This document shows positions 18,860-28,633 of a DNA stretch of 64,000 nucleotides, one piece after another. Made by a program: the position numbers and the translations under genes. The notes under the pieces were generated by a model. That model saw nothing but the letters and a program-made list of their open reading frames with translations. It was not told where the DNA came from and ran no database searches. Every line of letters starts with the position of its first letter. The first letter of the stretch is position 1. The stretch comes from Leptolyngbya sp. SIOISBB (GTDB lineage: Bacteria; Cyanobacteriota; Cyanobacteriia; Phormidesmidales; Phormidesmidaceae): contig JAAHII010000001.1 in the NCBI GenBank assembly GCA_010671905.1, forward strand, positions 1,426,001 to 1,490,000, written 5' to 3'.

Positions 18860-21162
18860 TTAAGGCATCAGTTTGCCAGAACGGATGCCTTCGGTGTATT
18901 CGCGATCGATTTTGAACACCACGACCGCCAGTGGGGGTAGGGTCACATCAATAGAGTAGGATTGGCCGTGAAAAGCCCAATCATCGGTCCATTTACCGCC
19001 GAGGTTGCCCATATTGCTGCCGCCAAATTCGCGCGCGTCACTATTGAAGATTTCTCGGTAATAACCACTTTCCGACACTCCGACGCGGTAATGGCTATGG
19101 GGCTGAGGCGTAAAGTTGCAGATCGTCACCACAAAATCGTTGCTGTCGCGATCGCGGCGAATAAACGACACGACACTGTGCCGATTATCGTTACAGTCAA
19201 TCCACTCAAACCCGTCTTGCGAAAAGTCTTGGGTGTAGAGCGCAGGCTCGCTCTTATAGAGCTCATTCAACTTGGTCATAAAGCTGTGATGCTTTTGGTG
19301 CGGCTCATATTGCAACAGATGCCATTCCAAGTCGCCCCAGACGTTCCACTCGCTCCACTGGCCAAACTCCATGCTCATGAACAAGGTCTTTTTGCCGGGG
19401 TGGGTAAACATGTACGTAAATAAACACCGCATGTTGGCAAACTTTTGCCATTCGTCGCCCGGCATTTTGCCCAGCATGTTGCTCTTGCCGTGGACAACCT
19501 CATCGTGGGAGAGCGCCAGCATGAAGTTTTCGCTGAAGGCATACCATATGCTGAAGGTCACATTGTTTTGGTGGAACTGTCGGAACCACGGATCCATGTT
19601 GAAATAGTCCAGCATGTCATGCATCCAGCCCATGTTCCACTTCAGGTTGAAGCCGAGGCCACCGACATAAGTCGGCCAAGACACCATGGGCCAAGACGTG
19701 GATTCTTCCGCAATGGAGAGAATGCCAGGGAAATAGCTAAAGATGACGTGGTTCACCTGCCGCAAAAAGTCAGCCGCTTCAATATTTTCGCGACCGCCAT
19801 AGTCATTGGCGACCCACGCGCCATCTTCTCTTAAATAGTCGAGGTACAACATGGAAGCGACGGCGTCTACCCGCATACCATCGATGTGGTATTTGTCGAA
19901 CCAAAATAGGGCATTGGCCACGAGGAAGTTGCGCACCTCGTTGCGGCCATAGTTAAAGACCAGGGTGCCCCATTGCTTATGCTCCCCTTGGCGAGGGTCA
20001 GCATGTTCGTACAGGTGGGTGCCGTCAAAAAGGCCAGTCCATGGCCATCTTTGGGGAAGTGGCCTGGTACCCAGTCAATCAACACGCCAATGCCCGCTTG
20101 GTGGCACTGGTCTACGAAATACATGAAATCTTCTGGGGTGCCATAGCGCGAGGTAGCGGCGTAATACCCTGTCACCTGATACCCCCAGGAACCATCAAAC
20201 GGATGCTCCGCGATCGGCAACAGTTCGATGTGGGTAAAGCCCAGCTGCTTGACGTAAGGAATCAGCTTGGCTGCTAGTTCTCGATAGGTCAGAAACCGCG
20301 CCCCGGGTTTGAGGTCTGCCACTTGCACCGCCGGTTCAATCGTGCCATCGGGGCGCGTAGCGGGTTCCGCCGATGAGGCATGCAGCCAAGATCCTAAGTG
20401 AACTTCGTACACCGACACCGGTTGAGACGTGGGCTCAGAGTGCCGCCGTTGTTCCATCCAGTCAGCATCTTGCCATTCATAGGCATCGAGATCGGTGACA
20501 ATGGACGCCGTCTTGGGTCGCACCTCTTGTTGAAAGCCATAGGGATCAGATTTTTCGTAGATATGACCGTGATGGTTTTTGATTTCAAATTTGTAGTGTT
20601 CACCGTAGCCAATTTCGGGAATAAACAGTTCCCAGATGCCGTTGCCGGTGCGGCGCATCTGGTGCTTGCGGCCATCCCAGTAGTTAAAGTCACCGAGAAT
20701 CGAGACATTGCGAGCACCCGGTGCCCAAACCGCGAAGTAAACGCCAGCCACCCCGTCGATTTCCGTGACGTGGGCACCCAATTTTTCGTAGATGCGGTGG
20801 TGGTTGCCCTCAGCAAATAAATGAATGTCGAGGTCGGTGATGCGGCGGGTTTTAAAGGCGTAGGGGTCGTAAACGAACCGTTCGTGTTCCCCTTCTGTGT
20901 ACTTAAGCTGATAGTTACTCAGCTCCTGAGTCGTCAGCACACATTCAAAAAAGTGGTGATTGTGCGACTTTTCCATGGGGTGTTCGCTGCGGTTTTCTGG
21001 CAGAACGACCCAGGCTTGCTCAGCGGTCGGCAAGTAGGCTCTGATCGCCCAAACCGTTTGACCATCCTGCTGGATCATGTGGGGGCCTAGCACCTCAAAC
21101 GGATCGTGATGCTGGTTCCAGATAATGCTATCAATCTGCTCTGGGGAAACCGTAACAGCCAT
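18860..21162 (-). pseudogene. glgB: 1,4-alpha-glucan branching enzyme GlgB, interrupted by a 1-bp frameshift
   Basis: Glycogen branching enzyme (GH13), forming alpha-1,6 links in glycogen. Two overlapping frames (21162-19867 and 19936-18860) together encode a normal protein of about 766 residues. Seen in order: an N-terminal CBM48-type domain (NQHHDPFEVLGPHM), [28 protein letters not shown], then after the break [15 protein letters not shown] (catalytic Asp), [11 protein letters not shown] (catalytic Glu) and [10 protein letters not shown]. The break is at 20027-20031: five A on the plus strand where six would restore Phe-Phe-Asp-Gly-Thr-His. The frame is otherwise intact on both sides, so this is a recent mutation or a sequencing error. 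The gene is monocistronic. Confidence 0.93.
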
Positions 21163-21318
21163 AAGTACCTTGTATTAAAACGGATTGCAGGTGTGGTTTA
21201 AGGGTCAGTTTCCTGACGGAATTCGATTTATGAAAGTCTGTCGTCTATGCGAAACAGATTAACAAAACTTCGTAACGAATTTTGGTTTTTGCGATATATA
21301 AGGTGGACTTTTTCGGCA

Positions 21319-21618
21319 CTAGGGTAGGAAGGGCACGATCGGCCGCAAGACGCGTCGTAATTGTAGAAGAAAGACAATCTCGCGGATTTGTGAATCCAGC
21401 ACGGGAGCTGGATAGTCCACGAGTTGAGCCTGCAACTCTTCGTATTCAGCGGGTGAGAGCGGTTCGCCATTGAGGGGCGATCGCGCTTCCAAGATAATTT
21501 CTGTGCGTAAGCGTTCCTCTGGCATGTCTTCCGGCGGCGGTAGTGCCCGCCCAACGGCCTGTCCGTAAAACAGTCCGAAACTCGTCAATAGCGGCAATAA
21601 CAGCTGATTAGACTTCAT
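21319..21618 (-). CDS. Conserved cyanobacterial small secreted or membrane protein
   Basis: A 99-residue protein beginning MKSNQLLLPLLTSFGLFYGQ, a signal-like hydrophobic start. The core is LPPPEDMPEERLRTEIILEA, then RSPLNGEPLSPAEYEEL and a C-terminal helix LLQLRRVLRPIVPFLP. I recognise the general pattern from cyanobacterial genomes but no function. A longer frame to 21660 exists, but the start at 21618 fits the conserved N-terminus. It lies upstream of glgB on the same strand with 157 bp between. Confidence 0.72.
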   Translation of the reverse strand: MKSNQLLLPLLTSFGLFYGQAVGRALPPPEDMPEERLRTEIILEARSPLNGEPLSPAEYEELQAQLVDYPAPVLDSQIREIVFLLQLRRVLRPIVPFLP

Positions 21619-21980
21619 GCTGGGAAAAGTAATGACGTTGCTAAAACTGCTACACACCATACTTGGTTGAGCCGAATCTGTAACCTTATTAAGAAGGGCA
21701 TCAAGTTAGCCCCATCTATACCCAAGCTGACTTAAACGAGCACCGTGAACCAGGACCGACAGGCATTGAATCGATAGTCAAAGTATCTGCGCCCCTCGAT
21801 GGAGCGGGAACTGATGCGTTGCTCCAGTCGTCACAGCGTTGATGGATCGCAGTTTTTCTGGGTTGACCAAGACCGGCGATCGCCGCCCCTCGCCTGTGCA
21901 ACGGCAACAAGCGGCATAATGGTGGGGTCTGTTTGCACAATACTCGATACCCTGACGGTGGTAAGACAAGGATTTTCAAG

Positions 21981-22757
21981 ATGAAGTATGTATTTTCAAG
22001 GACTTTAGGGCTGTTGGCAACGATAGCAACTCTTTCCGGAGGCTTTTGGTTAGGTGCCACTCTAACCGCTAGCGCCCAGAGCATTCTTGAAGAGCAGGGA
22101 AACATTGAGCCCGCCTTAGAAGAGTATCCGATCACCATTGAGGCTGGAGACGTCATCGCCATCATTATGACCAGTGAAGATTTTGACACGGTGTTGTCGC
22201 TCATTGGCCCCGATGGTGAAGAGGTCGCCTTTAATGATGATTACGGCGGCACCTTGAATTCACGCATTGTGTATGAGGCTGAAGCCAGTGGTGACTACAT
22301 CATCCAAAGTATGGCTTTTGACGGCCAGCAAGGGGGCGACTTTGACCTGGAGGTCCGCCTCGCGACGGCCTACGAAATGGCGTTTAATCAAGCTCAGTTA
22401 AGTCTAGAAGCGCAAGACTTAGAGGGCGCGATCGCCGCTTACAGCGAAGCGATTGAGCTCGATGCGAGCAATCCGGAAGTGTTTTTAGGCCGGGCCGACG
22501 CCTACTTTGGTCAAGCGCTTTCCGAGTGGGAAGCTGCAGGCAACTTTGATGAAGATGAGGCCGCCTCCTTTGAGGAGCAGTTTTTAGAAGACTTAGATCC
22601 GGAAATCCGTGACATCATCGTGGCTGATTTTGAGACTGCGGCTGATTTATACGAGGCCGAAGGCGATCCGTTCACCGCACAATCGCTCCGAGAGCAGGTT
22701 CAGTACATTGAAACTGGTGAATTTCCGGACGCGACGGGTGCTCCACCGCTTGAGTGA
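21981..22757 (+). CDS. Secreted PPC-domain and TPR-repeat protein
   Basis: A 258-residue protein. A signal peptide covers about residues 1-32 (LGLLATIATLSGGFWLGATL, then TASAQ). Residues 38-120 fit a bacterial pre-peptidase C-terminal (PPC) beta-domain: YPITIEAGDVIAIIM, DFDTVLSLIGPDGEEVAFNDD, and a YIIQSMAF strand. A TPR unit follows (AQLSLEAQDLEGAIAAYSEA, then IELDASNPEVFLGRADAYF). The protein is very acidic. It is likely periplasmic or surface-bound, with a binding rather than catalytic role. ATG 21981 starts the signal peptide; the longer frame upstream is leader. Confidence 0.78.
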   Translation: MKYVFSRTLGLLATIATLSGGFWLGATLTASAQSILEEQGNIEPALEEYPITIEAGDVIAIIMTSEDFDTVLSLIGPDGEEVAFNDDYGGTLNSRIVYEAEASGDYIIQSMAFDGQQGGDFDLEVRLATAYEMAFNQAQLSLEAQDLEGAIAAYSEAIELDASNPEVFLGRADAYFGQALSEWEAAGNFDEDEAASFEEQFLEDLDPEIRDIIVADFETAADLYEAEGDPFTAQSLREQVQYIETGEFPDATGAPPLE

Positions 22758-22880
22758 TCACCAGGCTAGGCTTGGGTCTCGGCTCCAGCGATGGTAATCG
22801 GGCCAGTTAATTGGCAATTTTGTCCGGATGCGATCTCCCCCTGTCGTAGATAAGAGTGGTAGATGCACCCTGATTTCTAA

Positions 22881-22908
22881 CCCTCGGCCTCACGGTCGGG
22901 GGTTTTTT
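22881..22908 (+). terminator. Intrinsic terminator: 9-bp stem, tetraloop, six T
   Basis: CCCTCGGCC pairs with GGTCGGGGG (two G-T wobbles) over the loop TCAC, followed directly by TTTTTT at 22903-22908. This is the best canonical rho-independent terminator in the window. It lies 120 bp after the PPC-TPR gene and could end that mRNA or a short non-coding RNA starting after 22757. The remaining intergenic DNA to 23291 has no gene I can support. Confidence 0.8.
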
Positions 22909-23291
22909 GTTGCCATTTTTTCCCCCAAGAAAAGCCTTGGGTTAGACGCTGCGGCATCGCTAGATTGGTTAGACCACGACTGCGGCAAACCGCTACACAT
23001 CCTCATAATCTCATGAACCAACAGCACTGCCGCCTTAGGGAACTGGATTTGAGAAGAGCGCCCGCAACACCGTCACCTGGGGGGAATGAGTATTAGAGGA
23101 GCGACCCAAACGGCCCTTAGATTGTTCAAAAGCGATAAACTGACCAGGTCAGGGCTTCATCGTCACCGGCTGCCGCAGCAGTTCGAGGCCATCTTTTCCG
23201 TATGGGCTGAGAAGCGCAAGTTTACCCTTTAGCTGCTTGTCAGTTTGCCGATGCTGACCCTGCCAAGTTGAATTTTCAAGTTTTCAAGCGC

Positions 23292-24654
23292 ATGTCATCC
23301 ACCCCGCCAATTCCCATTTTGCTGGTTACTGCTGACCAATTACAGACCGATTTCAAAGCGGAAAGAAATTGGATCGAAGCCATGGGATTTAAGGCCGAAC
23401 CAGGGACCTTTTGTCTGCTGCCAGGGGCTCAGCATAGCTTGTCTAAAGTCCTGGTGGGTCGACCAGAAACCCTTGACATGTGGTTGCTCGGACTCTTATC
23501 ACAGTCTTTGCCCGCGAATCGGTATGAGCTGATCAGTGACCTGACGCCACAAGAAGCGACGGCGCTAACGCTAGGCTGGCGTCTTGGCCAATATACTTTT
23601 AGCCGTTACAAGCAACAGAAACCTGGTGCGATCGCCGAGTTGGTCACTCTGGAGACGGCTGATATTGACTACATCGAAGCGGCGATCGAAGCGACCTGTC
23701 TTGCCCGCGATTTAATCAACACCCCAGCCAACGACATGGGGCCAGACGATCTGGAAGAAGCGGCCCGGACTTTGTCCGTGACCTACGATGCCGATCTGAC
23801 CGTCATCAAAGGCAAACAACTCGAAGCCGAAAACTACCCCATGATCTATGCCGTGGGGCAGGCTAGCGTCTCGGCGCCCCGACTGCTTGATCTACGTTGG
23901 GGGGATGTTGATGCGCCGAAAGTCACCTTAGTGGGTAAGGGGGTTTGCTTCGACTCGGGCGGCTTGAATCTTAAGCCGGGCAAAAGCATGGCCATGATGA
24001 AAAAAAGATATGGGGGGCGCGGCTCATGTTTTAGGGCTCGCTACCATGATCATGAAGCTCCGATTGCCAGTCTGCCTGCGCGTCCTGATTCCGGCGGTTG
24101 AAAATAGCGTGGCGGGCAATGCCATGCGCCCTTCAGATGTGATTGATACGCGTAAAGGCATCACGGTGGAAGTGGGCAATACGGACGCCGAAGGCCGATT
24201 GGTGCTCGCTGACGCGTTATGGGAAGCCAGCAGCGAACAGCCAGAACTCCTCCTGGATTTTGCTACCCTCACTGGGGCGGCCCGGGTAGCGTTGGGAACT
24301 GAGCTACCGGCGTTTTTCTGTAATCAACCCGAGTTATTGGAACCGTTAGAAACGGCCATGCAGGTGGCGACCGATCCGCTGTGGAATTTGCCTCTGCATG
24401 AACCGTATCGCGATCTGCTCAAAAGCAAAGTCGCTGACGTGTCGAATATTTCCAGTGGGTCCTACGGCGGCGCGATTACGGCGGCGCTCTTTTTGCAGGA
24501 GTTTGTGAAGTCAGAGATTCCCTGGATACACGTGGACGTGATGGCCTGGAATCTGCGCAATCTGCCGGGTCGTCCCGAAGGGGGAGAAGTGATGGGCATG
24601 CGGGCAATGTTTGAGTTGATTAATCAGTATGTGGCGGCTTCTGGTCAAGCTTAA
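23292..24654 (+). pseudogene. Leucyl aminopeptidase family protein (M17), interrupted by a 1-bp frameshift
   Basis: A dinuclear-metal M17 aminopeptidase of about 454 residues if the frame is repaired. The first part (23292 to about 24000) gives the N-terminal domain, LARDLINTPANDMGP, and VGKGVCFDSGGLNLKPGK (metal and catalytic Lys). The second part gives MGGAAHVLGLA, then NTDAEGRLVLADALW (the M17 signature) and TLTGAARVALG. The break is a run of seven A at 24000-24006. Six would read MMKKDMGGAAH as in the family; seven shifts the frame and stops translation at 24101. All catalytic residues are otherwise kept. It may be a true mutation, a sequencing error, or be rescued by slippage on the A7 run. 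Confidence 0.9.
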
Positions 24655-24934
24655 TTAAGGAAGTCGATTAGGCAGTTCCCACGTACTCAAAGGCAAGCCT
24701 AATTCCAAATAGGTACCTTGGAGAATTATGACGATACTTGATTCTTGATAATGGACTAAGTCCTCTCGACAAATACAGCGTTGTCGTATTAGGACTATCT
24801 CTGCTTGTTCTGGCATGGGAAGAACTGATATTCTATTGGGCAAAATATCGCATAGCTAACGGCAACTTCCCAAAACTCATACAAGCGATCTTCGTCAGAC
24901 CATTGGATCAGCATCTGGTATTTCAACTGACTTA

Positions 24935-25549
24935 TCATTGCCCTTGGAAGATTTGCTGAGCGGTTACTTGAAGTAAGGGAAATAGGTCCGACTGAACCTG
25001 CTCGCTGCCGCGAAACTGTTCTGGGGTGTTGTATTCACCTGTTGTCAGGGCACCTTGGTTCAACTGGTAGACAGAAATTGTCGGTTGCTTGGGGGTGCCA
25101 ATATACCGAGCGGCTCCCAAAGCTAGCGGATCAACAATCCAGTATTCGGCAATCCCTTTAGCTTCGTATTCCGCCAGTTTATGTAAATAATCATCGGCGA
25201 CAGAACTCGGGCTAACGATTTCGACGACGAGGCACGCTGCATCTTGCAGAACAGCCGTTTCTTCCGCACTATCTTGAAAACTTTGGATCGGAGCGACCAT
25301 CACATCGGGGAGTCGAGCCGTCTCAGCGTCTACGCGCTGACCAGCTCCTTGGAGGGCCATCCAGTCTAGTTTCGATCGCTGGATTTCGGCCTCAAATAGT
25401 CGCTCTAAATATCGAGCAATGAGCAAATGCTGCCAAGTTGGCGGCGTCATTTCAACTAACTGCCCCTTGACCAATTCATAACGGACATCGGTGTCATCGC
25501 CATAGGCCAGATAGTCTGAGAAGGTGACTCGCTTAGAGGTTGCAACCAT
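24935..25549 (-). CDS. Uma2 family endonuclease (DUF820)
   Basis: A 204-residue protein of the Uma2/DUF820 family, which has a PD-(D/E)XK nuclease fold and is hugely expanded in cyanobacteria. Family blocks seen: YLAYGDDTDVRYELVKGQLVEM, RLPDVMVAP (catalytic Asp), CLVVEIVSPSS (Glu), YEAKGIAEYWIVDP (Lys and strand). The native role is unclear and the family is often mobile. It starts at ATG 25549, just downstream of a pair of 38-bp direct repeats. No neighbour suggests a specific partner. Confidence 0.88.
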   Translation of the reverse strand: MVATSKRVTFSDYLAYGDDTDVRYELVKGQLVEMTPPTWQHLLIARYLERLFEAEIQRSKLDWMALQGAGQRVDAETARLPDVMVAPIQSFQDSAEETAVLQDAACLVVEIVSPSSVADDYLHKLAEYEAKGIAEYWIVDPLALGAARYIGTPKQPTISVYQLNQGALTTGEYNTPEQFRGSEQVQSDLFPLLQVTAQQIFQGQ

Positions 25550-25561
25550 AACATAACCCTC

Positions 25562-25671
25562 AGCACTAAAGGCGCTAGTTTGCTTGAGATGAGACTGTAT
25601 CTGACATAGCTAATTGTATCTGATACTAATTTGAGCACTAAAGACGCTAGTTTGCTTGAGATGAGACTGTA
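25562..25671. repeat. Pair of 38-bp direct repeats upstream of the Uma2 gene
   Basis: Two copies at 25562-25599 and 25634-25671, differing at one base, each containing GCTAGTTTGCTTGAGATGAG. They are offset by 72 bp and lie 13-122 bp before the Uma2 start. The spacer also repeats GTATCTGA-like words. They are probably a local duplication covering the promoter. Confidence 0.85.
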
Positions 25672-25857
25672 ATGCTCAGCGTACTGTATCCAAAAGATCT
25701 TCAGCAAACAGGGCATTTGGAATCGGCCCCTAATCGGTTGCACTATCCCCTCTGGGCTAAGTGACTGGTGAATGAGCTACCGTGCAGTTATCCTGAGTGG
25801 GCAATCTGATCCTGCTCTATTAACTACTGCGGCGTACATCATAAATAAGTTCCTGCT

Positions 25858-26217
25858 ATGCGCTCTCGTTCTTCTGATCCTGAAACTAAGTTAGAAACGC
25901 TGAAACTCGTCATCTACTTAGTTCCCATCTTTGGGTTCTTTCCCGCGTTGTGGAGTCTTTATCTCCAGCAGGGGACGCCACGCGAACAAACCGTTAGCAA
26001 GACAGCGGTGACGCTGGCGTTGGCCTGGGTAGCCGTGTACGTACTCACCGCAGCGGGGAGCCAAGCCTCTGATTTGGCTTCTACTCGCCTCTTAGTCACC
26101 AGCCTCTTAGCCACAACTGGGTATTTTGTCACTAATCTTTGGCTCATGGTGCGGTTGCTACAAGGAGGGTCGGCACGGCTGCCGGGCATTAGTAAATTGG
26201 GCGATCGCCTACCCTAG
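25858..26217 (+). CDS. Conserved small membrane protein
   Basis: A 119-residue protein with three to four hydrophobic segments: LVIYLVPIFGFFPALWSLYL, TAVTLALAWVAVYVLTAA, LLVTSLLATTGYFVTNLWLM. The N-terminus is charged and the C-terminus carries Gly/Arg. It lies before the LCP gene on the same strand, about 290 bp away. I believe it is conserved in cyanobacteria but cannot name it or give a function. Confidence 0.68.
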   Translation: MRSRSSDPETKLETLKLVIYLVPIFGFFPALWSLYLQQGTPREQTVSKTAVTLALAWVAVYVLTAAGSQASDLASTRLLVTSLLATTGYFVTNLWLMVRLLQGGSARLPGISKLGDRLP

Positions 26218-26505
26218 AAAACTGACAACTTTTTCAGTGATGGCAGCAATACGGATGAATTTCCGCAAACCCTGGGCAAAATCGGTGTCATAGTTTCAAA
26301 AACCTGTTACTATTTCAGCCATTTGAATGCCGCTTAATGACTACTGTAGCTGTTGTTCTGAAGGGGCAGCCGTAGCAACTACCAACATCAAAACAGTTGT
26401 ACTATCTTATAGCGATCGCAGTTCGTAAGTGGGTATTTCCCCCTCCGTCATGGCACTCTGCCAGGCTTCGTGAATTTGGCTCACCCCTGTGGTTTGAGGT
26501 TCCTT

Positions 26506-27909
26506 GTGTCTAGTAAAAAATCCTATCGTCCTATCCGTCACTACCAGCCCCATCCTTCCGCCCAAAAGACACGGCGGTTTCGCATTCCCAAATGGCTGGG
26601 GGTGAGCGTTGCGCTACTCAGCGTAGGCACGATTTCTGCCGTTGGCGGGGCCTTTATGGCGGTTTCGCTAAACAGCACGCCGTTATTGCATGACAGCCTC
26701 ACAGAAGAAGAGTCTGCCGTGTTTAATCAGGATGACCCGATTACGGCCAGCAACAGTTTGCAAGTCCCGAAGTTGACGCGCCCGGTCAACATTTTGGTGC
26801 TGGGCATGAAGGTCTTGACCACCGACGTCAATGACTTGCCCCCAGAGGCTCGCAACCTGGGCTATCACGCCTTGGTCAATTCCTTTGATGGTCTCTCAGA
26901 CACGATGCTGCTGGTGCGCTTTAACCCGCATACCGACCAACTCATCGTCTTATCGTTGCCGCGCGATACCCGCACCCTGGTTCAGGGACGGATGACCAAG
27001 CTAAATGAGGCCAACCAACTGGGTGGCCCCGCGTTATCCGCTCGCTCAACCAGCGATTTACTCGGTGGGGTCGAGATTGATCGCTACGTCCGCATCAATG
27101 TCCAAGGGGTAGAAAAGCTGATTGATGCCCTCGGTGGCGTCACAGTCGACGTCCCCAAGGATTTGAAATACCAGGACGACAGTCAGCATCTTTACATCAA
27201 TCTCAAAGCCGGAGAGCAACAGTTAGATGGCGACAAAGCTCTGCAGTTTCTGCGCTTTCGCTATGACGATTATGGCGATATTGGTCGCATTCAGCGGCAG
27301 CAGATGTTGATGCGGGCCATGATTGAGCAGGCGCTCAGTCCCAAAACTGTGGCGCGCTTACCGAAGATCCTCTCGGTCATTCAGTCGCATGTCGATACCA
27401 ACCTGAGTGTCGAGGAGTTACTAGCGCTGGCGGGCTACGCTGCCAAAACGGATGCTTACAACACGCAAATGCTGATGTTGCCTGGTGATTTCAGCAGTAG
27501 TAATGACTTTGATCTAAGCTACTGGTTGCCCAACCTCGGTGAAATCGACAGCTTAGTGTCAGAATACTTTGGCTACGGTACCCGCCAAGTGGCAGCGTCA
27601 GCCGATCCACAGTCCTTACGCATTGCCATTCAAGACAGTACTGGGGACGCGATCGCGGTGGATAGCCTGGTGCAGACTCTGTATGACAGCGGATACTACA
27701 ACGTCTATATCGAGGAGTCTTGGCCTGCCGAATTGCCCTTCACAAAGGTGGTGGCACAAAATGGCGATTTGGCGAGTGCTGAGACGCTACAGCGGTTCTT
27801 AGGCATCGGCGACGTTCGGGTTGAGAGCACCGGTATTTTAGACTCCGATATCACGATTCAACTCGGTCGCGATTGGCTGGATGAGTATGGCACGAGCTCT
27901 AGCTTATAG
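26506..27909 (+). CDS. LytR-CpsA-Psr (LCP) family protein
   Basis: LCP enzymes transfer lipid-linked glycopolymers onto peptidoglycan on the outer face of the cytoplasmic membrane. The 467-residue protein has a basic cytoplasmic start and a signal-anchor (LGVSVALLSVGTISAVGGAF). The LCP domain has NILVLGMK, MLLVRFNPHTDQLIVLSLPRD, a lipid-contact Arg set and FLRFRYDDYGDIGRIQRQQM. A LytR_C domain covers the last 110 residues (IAIQDSTGDAIAVDSLVQTL). GTG 26506 has a GAGG site 7 bp upstream; GTG 26470 in the same frame is an alternative. The stop is just before the start of the next gene, so the two may be co-transcribed. Confidence 0.9.
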   Translation: MSSKKSYRPIRHYQPHPSAQKTRRFRIPKWLGVSVALLSVGTISAVGGAFMAVSLNSTPLLHDSLTEEESAVFNQDDPITASNSLQVPKLTRPVNILVLGMKVLTTDVNDLPPEARNLGYHALVNSFDGLSDTMLLVRFNPHTDQLIVLSLPRDTRTLVQGRMTKLNEANQLGGPALSARSTSDLLGGVEIDRYVRINVQGVEKLIDALGGVTVDVPKDLKYQDDSQHLYINLKAGEQQLDGDKALQFLRFRYDDYGDIGRIQRQQMLMRAMIEQALSPKTVARLPKILSVIQSHVDTNLSVEELLALAGYAAKTDAYNTQMLMLPGDFSSSNDFDLSYWLPNLGEIDSLVSEYFGYGTRQVAASADPQSLRIAIQDSTGDAIAVDSLVQTLYDSGYYNVYIEESWPAELPFTKVVAQNGDLASAETLQRFLGIGDVRVESTGILDSDITIQLGRDWLDEYGTSSSL

Positions 27910-27918
27910 GTGACTAAC

Positions 27919-28467
27919 ATGGCGACACCTCAGATTATGCAGTGTCATGTGTGGCTGCTGGACAGTGAGCCCGCGATTTGGCGCAGTTTCGAAGTGAGTG
28001 ACCAAATTTCCTTAGATGATTTGCACGGCGTGCTGCAGGTCGTCATGGGATGGGAATTTAGCCACCTGTACGACTTTAAGATCGGCAGTGATCGCTACGC
28101 GGCCCAATTTCCGATGCCTCTGGAAGGCACCTTAGACGCGGCTACTGTATCGTTGGCCAGTTGCCAGTTAAAGAAGGGCGACAAGTTTACCTACACCTAT
28201 GACTTTGGTGATGGCTGGTTGCATCGGATTACGGTTGCCGATCTTTCACCCTGGAGCGATGACGCTGAACTACCGCGCTGTATAGAAGGCGATCGCGCCT
28301 GTCCGCCCGAAGATTCTGGCGGGGTTTGGGGCTACGAAGGGTTGATGGAACGATTAGCTGATCCAGACGATCCAGAGTATGAAGAACTATTGGATTGGAT
28401 TGGGTTAGATTTTGACCCTGATCGCTTTGATGTCGCTGCGGTCAATGCCCGACTACAGCAAAGCTAG
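27919..28467 (+). CDS. Plasmid pRiA4b ORF-3 family protein
   Basis: A 182-residue protein of the PRiA4_ORF3 family (PF07929), found on plasmids, near transposons and on many chromosomes. Family features: QCHVWLLDSEPAIWRSFEV, LDDLHGVLQVVMGWEFSHLY, FTYTYDFGDGWLHRI and CIEGDRACPPEDSGGVWGYE. The conserved acidic and His residues hint at metal binding, but the biochemical role is not known. ATG 27919 or the in-frame GTG 27910 may start it; 27910 directly abuts the LCP stop. Confidence 0.9.
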   Translation: MATPQIMQCHVWLLDSEPAIWRSFEVSDQISLDDLHGVLQVVMGWEFSHLYDFKIGSDRYAAQFPMPLEGTLDAATVSLASCQLKKGDKFTYTYDFGDGWLHRITVADLSPWSDDAELPRCIEGDRACPPEDSGGVWGYEGLMERLADPDDPEYEELLDWIGLDFDPDRFDVAAVNARLQQS

Positions 28468-28633
28468 CCATCTTGCCCCAGCAGATATAGCAGAAGGCGG
28501 AATGTGGAGGTCGGAATGCGGAATTGCAATGCCTACCAAAAAGCTGCTTTAACCATCTAGGGCGCCCTGATCAAACTGCGGCTTGCCATACCCACGGGTC
28601 AGGGCAGACATCCAACCTTCGCTGGGTAGACAT

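Noticed and set aside
24000-24006. Programmed -1 ribosomal frameshift at the A7-G run
   Set aside because: The downstream frame needs +1 (or skipping one A), not -1, so the classical A-AAA-AAG mechanism does not restore it.
24738-24959. 73-residue plus-strand frame between the M17 aminopeptidase and Uma2 genes
   Set aside because: It has one hydrophobic stretch but no ribosome site, overlaps the Uma2 3' end and shows no family pattern.
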